DNA of 64,000 nucleotides from Leptothoe kymatousa TAU-MAC 1615 (lineage in GTDB: Bacteria; Cyanobacteriota; Cyanobacteriia; Phormidesmidales; Phormidesmidaceae), in contig NZ_JADOER010000004.1 in the NCBI RefSeq assembly GCF_018739865.1, forward strand, positions 1 to 64,000, in the 5' to 3' direction. The first letter of the stretch is position 1, and each line of letters begins with the position of its first letter. The notes beneath the pieces were generated by a model. It saw only the letters and a list, made by a program, of their open reading frames with translations, had not been told where the DNA came from and ran no database searches. The position numbers were made by a program, and so were the translations under genes. Of the stretch, positions 1 through 6,741 are shown piece by piece.

Positions 1-291
1 TCCGTTCACGATGATGGAATTGCTTACGAGCCAAGGCTTATCCAGTATGTCCTGTTAGCCGACCAGTGCCAGGTTCTTTATTCTTTGTATGTAAACAATA
101 ACGAATCCTTATTAAACCAGTTAACTTGTCTTGTTGCTGATAATACTCTTGAAGCATTCGACTTGGTGAATTTCAGATCAACACATGAAGAAAACAACGA
201 GAAAGTTGGTTCTCTTACAAAGCAAGTAAGTTCAATCACTATAAAAGGCAGTCAAATTAACTTCCAAGATAGTCAAATAGAGGATATTCTG
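1..291 (+). other. In-frame open extension upstream of the GDK-motif gene, cut by the window edge
   Basis: The reading frame of the next gene is open from base 1 with no stop, so the coding region may begin outside the window. An ATG lies at 85. The stretch is visibly more AT-rich than what follows position 292, and I recognise no domain in its translation. Either the true protein is longer and cut by the edge, or this is the tail of an upstream gene joined by read-through to the small protein. Confidence 0.4.
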
Positions 292-639
292 ATGAATAAC
301 ACCATCCACCAATACGGTTCTGGCGACAACATCGCAGGCGACAAAGTCATAGGCGACAAAATCAACACCCAAATCAACAACAGCCAGAACCTGACCCAAG
401 CAGCCAAAGACATCAAAGAGTTGCTCACCCAACTCGAAACCGACTACGACGCTACCACCCCTGTTGGTCAAACTATGATGACGGCCAAGCTTGTCGAATC
501 CGTTGACAACAACCCTACGCTCAAAGCCCGAGTCGTCAACGCCCTCAAAGAAGGGGGCAGCACCGCCCTCGAAGAAGCCATCGATCATCCAGTGGTTAAA
601 CCCGTAGTGGCTGCCCTGAAAGGGTTTATGGATGCATAA
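292..639 (+). CDS. Small 'GDNIAGDKVIGDK'-motif protein of unknown function
   Basis: Seen: a 115-residue product if started at the ATG at 292, which has GAGG eight bases upstream. An Asn/Gly/Asp-rich N-terminus carries the repeated motif GDNIAGDKVIGDK. A helical stretch with 'AAKDIKELLTQLE' follows, and the C-terminus contains NPTLKARVVNALKEGG. The same GDK-plus-helical module recurs, from memory, in many cyanobacterial proteins that sit beside TIR, caspase-like or pentapeptide-repeat genes; its function is not established. The frame is open upstream to the window edge, so a longer protein is possible. The next plus-strand gene is the TIR protein at 1524, with an opposing oxygenase gene between, so they are not an operon. 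I can assign no biochemical activity. Confidence 0.6.
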   Translation: MNNTIHQYGSGDNIAGDKVIGDKINTQINNSQNLTQAAKDIKELLTQLETDYDATTPVGQTMMTAKLVESVDNNPTLKARVVNALKEGGSTALEEAIDHPVVKPVVAALKGFMDA

Positions 640-699
640 TTGCCTCGGCTTGGTGGGTTGAAAATAGCGAAAACAATCCAACGGTGCGCGGTGCACACC

Positions 700-1404
700 C
701 TACCGTCCAAATCTCTTCCACTGTTCCGGCGGCGGCAACAAAAACTCATAGCTGCCTGCCGCGCTGCCCGGTTTCGCCGCCAACACAATATCAAACGACA
801 ACGAAATCCGTTCCCCTTCCGTATGATTCACCGTCACCCCATGGCGCTGCTTCGACGGAAACAAAACCAACCGTCCCTCCGTGGGCGCATACATCGCCTG
901 ATCCTGATTTAGCCCATTCCAATCCACAACAATATTTGTATTCTCACTGCCTAGCCCAGGGCTCACCTCATTGGGCCGACTATCATCAAAAAATACCAAA
1001 CTGCCCGCCTCATCACTGCCCGAGTTCGGCACCGACACATAGTACACAGCACTAACGTGGGATGTATTATGGCAGTGGGCCCCCACCTCCTGCTGATGGC
1101 GAGAGATTACAGGCCAGGCCCGCTGAATGTAAAGGTCAATCTGGTTTAGGTCCAAACCCAGCGCTTTCAGATAAGCCTGCACATGGCTTTCCACCTGGCC
1201 CACAATCCAACCAAACCGAGGATCCGTGTGGATCTGCTCTGCACCATGGAGGTCCCCCGTCCAAGCCATCTCAGGCCATGCCCTGCGCTCATAGCCATCC
1301 CGTTCTAGCTGCAGCACCGCATCCATTAGCTGCTTTTTGTGGTCCGTGGCTTCCGGCAGGTCTTCATAATAAACCGCCAGTGGAAACCAGGTATCAACGG
1401 GCAT
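700..1404 (-). CDS. Putative 2OG-Fe(II) oxygenase (TIGR02466/PF13759-like)
   Basis: Seen: 234 residues from the ATG at 1404, preceded by GGAG nine bases upstream; a GTG at 1419 in the same frame is a weaker start. The core has a His-containing segment (AHCHNTSHVSAVYYV), a strand SLVFFDDSRP, and a C-terminal LVLFPSKQRHGV...RISLSFDI. This is the expected layout of a double-stranded beta-helix dioxygenase with two proximal iron ligands and a distal His. Family knowledge: these enzymes couple 2-oxoglutarate decarboxylation to substrate hydroxylation; substrates of this subgroup are unknown. It stands alone between two plus-strand genes. I am fairly sure of the family and have no evidence for the substrate. 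Confidence 0.75.
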   Translation of the reverse strand: MPVDTWFPLAVYYEDLPEATDHKKQLMDAVLQLERDGYERRAWPEMAWTGDLHGAEQIHTDPRFGWIVGQVESHVQAYLKALGLDLNQIDLYIQRAWPVISRHQQEVGAHCHNTSHVSAVYYVSVPNSGSDEAGSLVFFDDSRPNEVSPGLGSENTNIVVDWNGLNQDQAMYAPTEGRLVLFPSKQRHGVTVNHTEGERISLSFDIVLAAKPGSAAGSYEFLLPPPEQWKRFGR

Positions 1405-1523
1405 GCAACGCGTCTCCACTAAACATTTATCAACAAATATAAGCTTCTAATACATCAGCTAGAAGCCGTGATGAATCATATAGCACAATTTGAAAATTGC
1501 CGTCGAGTTAATGCGTTGTAACG

Positions 1524-2396
1524 GTGTCTGAGCAAATCTTTATTAGCTACCGTAGGGCTGACAGTACCTCTGAAGCAGGTCGTTTGTATAGTTCGATTAC
1601 TAAAGAGCTACAGGGTGGCACAGTGTTTATGGACACGGCCGCTATTGATGTGGGCACCGAATGGGCCCAAGAATTAGAGGATGCGTTAACCGCAGCCCAA
1701 ATTGTCCTGGTTGTGATTGGTCCAGACTGGTTGCGCATTAGTGATGAGTGGGGCATGCGCCGCATTGATCAACCCCAAGATTGGGTACGGCGAGAGATTG
1801 AACGAGCGCTGACGACGGATAAAAAGCTGTTGCCGGTGTTGGTGAAAGGGGCGAAACTACCCCCCGTTGATAAGCTACCGGAGTCTATTCGTGATTTGGT
1901 CCAATGGCAGGCGGTGGATATTCGTGATGCCTATTGGGATCATGATATTCAGCTGGTGCTGCAACAGCTGCGTATGGAAGTTGAGACGACCCAGGCTGAT
2001 CGTGGGGAGATGGGCGACAGTCAGGTTTATCCGACGCCACCACCGGAAAAGCCTGATCCCCTTTCTGAGGAAAAGATCAGCATTGCCCTGGGTGCGTCCC
2101 TTGCGAGCTGGAAAATCGTGTCTAGCCCTTTACCTCAAGATCTGACTAAGGTTAGAACTGAGCTATGCCGTAGCTATCGGTTTAAGAGCTTTTCTGATGC
2201 CATTGGTTTTATGCACCAGGTGGCCCCTGGCTGTGACATTGCTATGCACCATCCCCGGTGGGAGAACCTTTGGCGCACGCTGAATGTATATTTGACCACC
2301 TGGGATATTGGCCATGCGATTTCGGATCGAGATATTCAGCTGGCGAAATATCTTGATCATGCCTATGGGGAATTTCCGGGGGCGGCTATTGATTAA
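1524..2396 (+). CDS. TIR domain fused to a degenerate pterin-4a-carbinolamine dehydratase domain
   Basis: Seen: 290 residues from a GTG start. Residues 4-150 are a bacterial TIR domain: FISYRR at the first strand, FMDTAAIDVG, VLVVIGPDWL, and DWVRREIERAL containing Glu91, the position of the NADase catalytic Glu in active TIRs. A linker follows (about 151-180, Pro-rich). Residues 182-284 match pterin-4a-carbinolamine dehydratase (PCD/DCoH) from end to end: FKSFSDAIGFM, MHHPRWEN (His242-His243) and DRDIQLAKYLDH. The third PCD catalytic His (in the THD/SHD/THE motif) is replaced by Trp260 (TTWD), and the usual GGLT is GHAI. Inference: the C-terminus is a ligand-sensing or dimerising module rather than an active dehydratase, with TIR as NAD-consuming or signalling output. 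Its end overlaps the convergent gene by 11 bases. I know of no characterised protein with this pairing. Confidence 0.85.
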   Translation: MSEQIFISYRRADSTSEAGRLYSSITKELQGGTVFMDTAAIDVGTEWAQELEDALTAAQIVLVVIGPDWLRISDEWGMRRIDQPQDWVRREIERALTTDKKLLPVLVKGAKLPPVDKLPESIRDLVQWQAVDIRDAYWDHDIQLVLQQLRMEVETTQADRGEMGDSQVYPTPPPEKPDPLSEEKISIALGASLASWKIVSSPLPQDLTKVRTELCRSYRFKSFSDAIGFMHQVAPGCDIAMHHPRWENLWRTLNVYLTTWDIGHAISDRDIQLAKYLDHAYGEFPGAAID

Positions 2397-3951
2397 TGCG
2401 TACCAGGCGAATTTCTGTGCGCTGGTGGCGGGGATCTGCCGGGGGGATGGCGGGGAGTAGTTCGCTAAAGCCTTTGCCTTCGGCAGAAATATTGTGTTTA
2501 ACCGCTTTGCTTTTGAGATAGGCGACAACGGCCTCTGCCCGGGCCTGGCTTAGGCGTTGGTTTTCGGCGGCACCACCGGTTTGGGAGGTGTGGCCAATAA
2601 TTTGGATGGCTACGGTTTCGGTGTTGAACTCTTTGATTTCGTTAGCGAGTTCCGTCAGGGCTTGTTGACTTTCTTGCGCGATCGCAACAGACCCCACCTC
2701 AAACTTAATCTCCCCCTTAAAGTCCAAGTCACCGATGGGTTGCGACGCTTGAATCGCCTCAGGCGTTAGTTCCGCCGAGGTTTTGCCCGTATCTCCCCGA
2801 AGAAACCCCGCCAACTCAGGATTATCCGCCTCCACCATGGCAATTAGCGATTCCGTATTGGCCACCGCCTCCGCCATAAACTGATTGTTGTATAGCTCCT
2901 CGGCTATGGGCACATCGGTCATTTGCCCAGACAGTACCAGAATCGCCGCTGTGGCATCAATGCGCTTTGCCAGGGTGCCATCCTCCATCCAACGTCCCGC
3001 TTCGATGGAGGTAAAGAAGTCAATGCCGTCTATCACCAGATCCGTTTGCGCTTCCGATAGATCGCCATCGGTTTGGATCAAGGTTTTCAACGGACTATCG
3101 TCTTGGATTGCCTGGTCCATACGACGATAGTAGGTGGATAAAAATTCGGTCAGCTTTTGCTGCTCTTCCCAAATCAACTGATCCGAGGCCACAATCACAT
3201 CCAAAATTGCCGTCGGTGCATCCTGGCTAGAAAGCACGACCGTATGCCCGCCTTCCCGCGCCTGACTCACAAACGGTTCCCAAAGCACCGCAACGGCAAT
3301 ATCTGCCTTAGATGTCTGTAATTCTTTCCAAGCTTCAGACGCCTCCGCCACTTTTATATGGTTAAAGTCCGATAGATTAAATCCATCAAAGCGAATGTCT
3401 AACACCTGGGCTAAAAATTCACTGGGGGTATCCGCCGCATAGGCCAAACTCAAAGGGTTCCCGTCGGCCACTAGCTGACTTAAGTCATTCAGCGACTTTA
3501 AATTAGGATATTTCGGCGTATTGAGCACCACCGCATCAGCGCCGACAGTCCGATCGATTAGGCCAACAATTTTGCCATCGGGTTCGTGTTTGAGATATTG
3601 ATCCAGCGTGGTAACAATCAGGTCTGCCGTGCCATCTTCTAACCGAGCTGCCCGTGTTGCCTGGTCAAATTCATTTTCAAACCGCAGTGATATGTCGGAT
3701 TGCTCAAGTTCTGCATTGAACTCGGGGGCGCGAAATGTGCTGTAGCCACTAAATGTGTCACCCAGGATCACGAGCTCACCCGTGCTGTCATCAGCACCAG
3801 CGACTGGCCGTTGCGCAGATGAGGAGACAAAGGTGCCCTTTAAACTCCAAAATCCTACGGAGACTGCAAAAATACCTAAAACGTAGACAATGGGTGGTGC
3901 TCCACCGATGCGACCTGACACGAATTCAATCTCCAGTAGCTTCCCATACAT
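2386..3951 (-). CDS. Membrane-anchored NitT/TauT-like solute-binding domain fused to an OmpA C-terminal domain
   Basis: Seen: 521 residues. An N-terminal hydrophobic segment (about 17-38) suggests a signal anchor. A substrate-binding-protein-like region follows (about 55-370), with ELVILGDTFSGYSTF, DGTADLIVTTLDQY and AVAVLWEPFVSQAR resembling the NMT1/SsuA-type periplasmic binding fold. The last ~120 residues are an OmpA-like peptidoglycan-binding domain (IQIIGHTSQTGGAAENQRLSQARAEAV, split here as IGHTSQTGG ... LSQARAEAV, and HQRTEIRLV). No permease or ATPase gene is nearby, so transport is not supported. Inference: a periplasmic sensor or scaffold that binds a small ligand and the cell wall. 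The 3' end overlaps the convergent TIR gene by 11 bases. Confidence 0.8.
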   Translation of the reverse strand: MYGKLLEIEFVSGRIGGAPPIVYVLGIFAVSVGFWSLKGTFVSSSAQRPVAGADDSTGELVILGDTFSGYSTFRAPEFNAELEQSDISLRFENEFDQATRAARLEDGTADLIVTTLDQYLKHEPDGKIVGLIDRTVGADAVVLNTPKYPNLKSLNDLSQLVADGNPLSLAYAADTPSEFLAQVLDIRFDGFNLSDFNHIKVAEASEAWKELQTSKADIAVAVLWEPFVSQAREGGHTVVLSSQDAPTAILDVIVASDQLIWEEQQKLTEFLSTYYRRMDQAIQDDSPLKTLIQTDGDLSEAQTDLVIDGIDFFTSIEAGRWMEDGTLAKRIDATAAILVLSGQMTDVPIAEELYNNQFMAEAVANTESLIAMVEADNPELAGFLRGDTGKTSAELTPEAIQASQPIGDLDFKGEIKFEVGSVAIAQESQQALTELANEIKEFNTETVAIQIIGHTSQTGGAAENQRLSQARAEAVVAYLKSKAVKHNISAEGKGFSELLPAIPPADPRHQRTEIRLVRINQ

Positions 3952-4449
3952 TACCTACAGGGTATGTACTATGAGGTCAGCACAATACGGAGATTGTTTT
4001 GGGATTACTTAGGGCTCAGAAATCATCGCTTTCTGAGCTTCCCTAGGGTCTTCAAACATTGCTGGGCACAATACTCTATACACTGATGGCGCTTTAAATC
4101 CGAAAAAGCAGCATTTTTGAGCAATAAGACGCATATTTTCGATATCTTCGGTGGTGCCCAAGGACCCTATCTAAAATGTGGCAGCCCCTGGCTTTGGGGC
4201 AATGTGATTTCGATCATCAAGCTTCCTCAGAATTATTCAGATAGCATTTATGGCCCCTTTAGAAAGTTTCCTCAGAATTATTCAGATAGCATTTATGGCC
4301 CCTTTAGAAAGTTTCCTCAGAATTATTCAGATAGCATTTATGGCCCCTTTAGAAAGAAATCAACTGGGACTCAGACACATCTAGGATATTGATAATCAAG
4401 CAGCGCACCAAGCGTACCCAAGCTTCACTGATTTAGGAGACACAACCCC
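3952..4449. other. Intergenic region between the OmpA-fusion gene and the DM13 gene
   Basis: About 500 bases lie between divergent genes, so promoters for both should lie here. It holds the three-copy 45-bp repeat (4225-4356). A 91-codon frame starting with TTG at 4117 runs through the repeat, but its repeated residues simply mirror the DNA repeat, and it has no ribosome-binding site; I do not call it a gene. Confidence 0.6.
4225..4356. repeat. 45-bp tandem repeat, three copies
   Basis: Copies begin at 4225, 4270 and 4315, with an exact 45-bp period. The first two are identical and the third diverges only after its last AGAAAG. Each unit contains CAGAATTATTCAGATAGC and GGCCCCTTTAGAAAG. The array ends about 94 bases before the DM13 start codon, in its likely leader or promoter. 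The period is a multiple of three, which is why a spurious frame stays open through it. Confidence 0.95.
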
Positions 4450-4911
4450 ATGAAAAATCTACTTTCTACCAGTTTGTCGGCGATTATGCTCACCGCTGTT
4501 GCCGTGCCCTTTGCCCAAATGGCTACCGTTGCTGATGCCCTAGCTGAGCAGCCCAGCGTTACTCAGGCCGTAGCGAAAAGTGTTATTTCGTCAGGTCAGT
4601 TCGTGACCGTTGAACAAGCCAAGGCCACCACGGGTACGGCCCGCATTGTGGAGAAAGATGGTCAGCGCTACCTAGAATTTGATGCTGGCTTTAGTACGGC
4701 CCGTGGCCCTGCGGTTCAGGTCGTTCTGCATACTGGAGATTCTGTGCCCGTTAGCCTGGATGAAAGTGATTATGTTTATGTGGGCGACCTGCAAAGCTTC
4801 GACGGTGCCCAGCGATATTTAATTCCTGAGGATATTAATATCGAAGATTATGAATCTGTTGCCATCTGGTGCGAAGAGTTTAACGTCACCTTTGGCTACG
4901 CAGATCTTTAA
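4450..4911 (+). CDS. Secreted DM13-domain protein
   Basis: Seen: 153 residues from an ATG with AGGAGA nine bases upstream. A signal peptide covers about residues 1-33 (KNLLSTSLSAIMLTAVAV, then DALA). The rest is a compact beta-rich domain with SGQFVTVEQAKATTGTARIV, RYLEFDAGFSTARGPAVQVVL and a C-terminal AIWCEEFNVTFGYADL. The last block, with its single conserved Cys, is typical of DM13 (PF10517), a domain proposed to take part in extracytoplasmic redox chemistry. In cyanobacteria such short single-domain forms are common and uncharacterised. A 45-bp repeat array lies upstream and a 12-bp inverted repeat lies downstream. The family call is good; the redox role is not shown here. Confidence 0.8.
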   Translation: MKNLLSTSLSAIMLTAVAVPFAQMATVADALAEQPSVTQAVAKSVISSGQFVTVEQAKATTGTARIVEKDGQRYLEFDAGFSTARGPAVQVVLHTGDSVPVSLDESDYVYVGDLQSFDGAQRYLIPEDINIEDYESVAIWCEEFNVTFGYADL

Positions 4912-4949
4912 GCCCAAAACCAAGTGCTTGAAATTGATGCCATATGGGA

Positions 4950-4983
4950 AGCTAAGGGCAACCAAGTAGGATTGCCCTTAGCT
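4950..4983 (+). terminator. Candidate terminator hairpin after the DM13 gene
   Basis: A perfect 12-bp inverted repeat (AGCTAAGGGCAA / TTGCCCTTAGCT) with a 10-base loop lies 39 bases past the stop. There is no clean T tract after it, so it may act mainly as an mRNA end stabiliser. The convergent ccmO gene ends 59 bases further on. Confidence 0.5.
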
Positions 4984-5041
4984 CCTGTTGGTTACGGCGA
5001 AGGATAACAACCAGGGCATCCTTTGGGATGCATCACCCAGA

Positions 5042-5899
5042 TTATTCAAACTCGGGTAAATCTAACGGTTTTTGTGACTGTACCTCTATGGTGGGTGGCT
5101 GAGCCTGCAACAACTCGGGCTCCGGTAAATCTAACTGCTTTTGTTTTTGCACCTCTACCACAGGAGCCTCGGCAGGCATAAGTTCTTTCTGACGCTTGTC
5201 TAGTTTCAGCGGTAGCTGTACCTTCTGTGGCTTCTCGGTCTTGGCTTGCTTCACCTTCGGTAGGCTGCGCTCTAAATCATTTAGCGGACGGGGAATAACC
5301 ATCACGGCGCTGAGCTCGCCGATGCGTTCAGCTTCGTGCATACCGGCTTCCACTGCGATCGCAACATTCGACAGCGACCCACGAATCAAAATTGTGCACA
5401 GCCCTTCACCAATCGTTTCGTGGGAGATAAGCTCCACCTCCGCCGATTTGGTCATGGCATCCGCCGCACCAACCATGGCCGGAAACCCTCGGGTCTCTAA
5501 CAAACCAATGGCGCCGCTACTCATATGGGTTTCACCGACGCCTTCCAATTCGCTAATTCTGGGTAAAATCGGCAGCACCTTTTCCATATCGGCCATGGGC
5601 CTAGGAATGAGGGATGACGACACCAACTGACCAAACTGTTTGCCCGTCTCCACCCCAGCATGCACCGCCATGCGCACATCGGCTACGCCACCCCGCACAA
5701 TGGCGCTACATTGCCCACCGCCGGTTTTCTCGTAGCCAACGAGATATACGTTCGACGATTTCATCATGGCATCGGCCACACCGATGATGGCTGGAAAACT
5801 TTCCGTTGACACAATCCCGAGAGCTGAATCCTTTACCCGGTTCAGTAGTGACCTGGCTTTGTCTGTGGAAGTAGCGAGAGCGAAGGATTCTGCTGGCAT
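5042..5899 (-). CDS. ccmO: Carboxysome tandem-BMC shell protein CcmO
   Basis: Seen: 285 residues from the ATG at 5899; an in-frame TTG at 5911 is less likely. Two BMC domains lie in tandem: the first with STESFPAIIGVADAMMKSSNV and IVRGGVADVRMAVHAGVE, the second with LETRGFPAMVGAADAMTKSAEV and ILIRGSLSNVAIAVEAGM. They form a pseudohexameric shell trimer in the CcmO family. The C-terminal ~65 residues are Pro/Gln/Lys-rich and contain an imperfect duplication: VEVQKQKQLDLPEPE, then IEVQSQKPLDLPEFE. CcmO is required for carboxysome shell formation. It is the last gene of the ccm operon, 86 bases after ccmN; in several model cyanobacteria ccmO is elsewhere in the genome. The duplicated tail is unusual. 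Confidence 0.92.
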   Translation of the reverse strand: MPAESFALATSTDKARSLLNRVKDSALGIVSTESFPAIIGVADAMMKSSNVYLVGYEKTGGGQCSAIVRGGVADVRMAVHAGVETGKQFGQLVSSSLIPRPMADMEKVLPILPRISELEGVGETHMSSGAIGLLETRGFPAMVGAADAMTKSAEVELISHETIGEGLCTILIRGSLSNVAIAVEAGMHEAERIGELSAVMVIPRPLNDLERSLPKVKQAKTEKPQKVQLPLKLDKRQKELMPAEAPVVEVQKQKQLDLPEPELLQAQPPTIEVQSQKPLDLPEFE

Positions 5900-5985
5900 T
5901 GTGAATCTCAAGTAGCGTTAGGCAAGGCCTTGAATCAGTGTTTTAGTCGATCAGATATTATGTATTCCCTATTCTAAGAGTCTTT

Positions 5986-6714
5986 TTACGATTCACCACC
6001 CGTATTTCCATTATTTAGGGGTTGGCGATGGGGAAATAATGCAGATAGTAAGCTGTTGAGGTGGTCACGACCATAAACGTCGTGATTTTGGGCGACCACA
6101 GCGGATGGTGCGGCGGATGTGGAATGAGTGCCATTGCCCTGGTTGAAAGTCTCGCCACTGCCATTTTGGTGAGCGGCAGCTGTAGGCCCCAAATCTGGCA
6201 CATCAACGGGCTTGGGGGAAACGGCCTGGGGCTGAACCGTGGGAGATGTACGCGGCGTAATCGGCACAGAGGGCACTGGCCCATCCTGGGATTGAAAGTT
6301 AGGTGTGTGGAACGTAGTCCCACTTTCCTGGTGTGGAGTAGATGCACCTTGGTTCGATGGTTGGGAGCTACTGCTACTTAGCAAAGAACAAGGTGGAATA
6401 ATTTCGTTGGCGGCGACCGCCGGATTCATCAGGGTGCTGGATGGCCCAATACAGGCATCTTTGCCGATGTGACCATGCCCTACAACCAACACCCCTGTAC
6501 CCAAACTGGCACCGGACTCAATAAAAACGCAGCCCTTTTTGGCTTGAATAACCACCCCTGCGCCAATACATACGCCAGGGCCAACTCGGATGGAGGCACC
6601 GGGAGATGCCCGAAAGACAACACCGGGTGCGATCGCAGCAGACTCATCGATAACAATGTCGCCGCCGCGATAATAATGGGTGTGACTCACAAAATGTAGA
6701 GGCGAGGGTTCCAT
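5986..6714 (-). CDS. ccmN: Carboxysome assembly adaptor CcmN
   Basis: Seen: 242 residues. Residues ~1-125 are a left-handed beta-helix of hexapeptide repeats (IVIDESAAIAPGVVFRAS, VCIGAGVVIQAK, ASLGTGVLVVG). A long disordered Ser/Pro/Gln-rich linker follows (~126-210). An amphipathic helix near the C-terminus (VYGRDHLNSLLSALFPHR) is the encapsulation peptide that ties the core to the shell. Family knowledge: the N-terminal domain binds CcmM and the peptide binds CcmK shell proteins. It starts 27 bases after ccmM and is 86 bases from ccmO, in one operon. The encapsulation peptide looks intact. Confidence 0.92.
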   Translation of the reverse strand: MEPSPLHFVSHTHYYRGGDIVIDESAAIAPGVVFRASPGASIRVGPGVCIGAGVVIQAKKGCVFIESGASLGTGVLVVGHGHIGKDACIGPSSTLMNPAVAANEIIPPCSLLSSSSSQPSNQGASTPHQESGTTFHTPNFQSQDGPVPSVPITPRTSPTVQPQAVSPKPVDVPDLGPTAAAHQNGSGETFNQGNGTHSTSAAPSAVVAQNHDVYGRDHLNSLLSALFPHRQPLNNGNTGGES

Positions 6715-6741
6715 CGCGACGGCCCTAGAGACGACGTTAGA

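Noticed and set aside
4117..4392. 91-codon frame through the 45-bp repeats
   Set aside because: TTG start, no ribosome-binding site, and the repeated residues merely reflect a DNA repeat whose length is a multiple of three.
5016..5031. GCATCC/GGATGC hairpin after ccmO as terminator
   Set aside because: The stem is only 6 bp and no T tract follows on the minus strand, so support is too weak.
1..5041. Prophage or integrative element carrying the TIR gene
   Set aside because: No integrase, transposase, att repeats or phage structural genes were seen.
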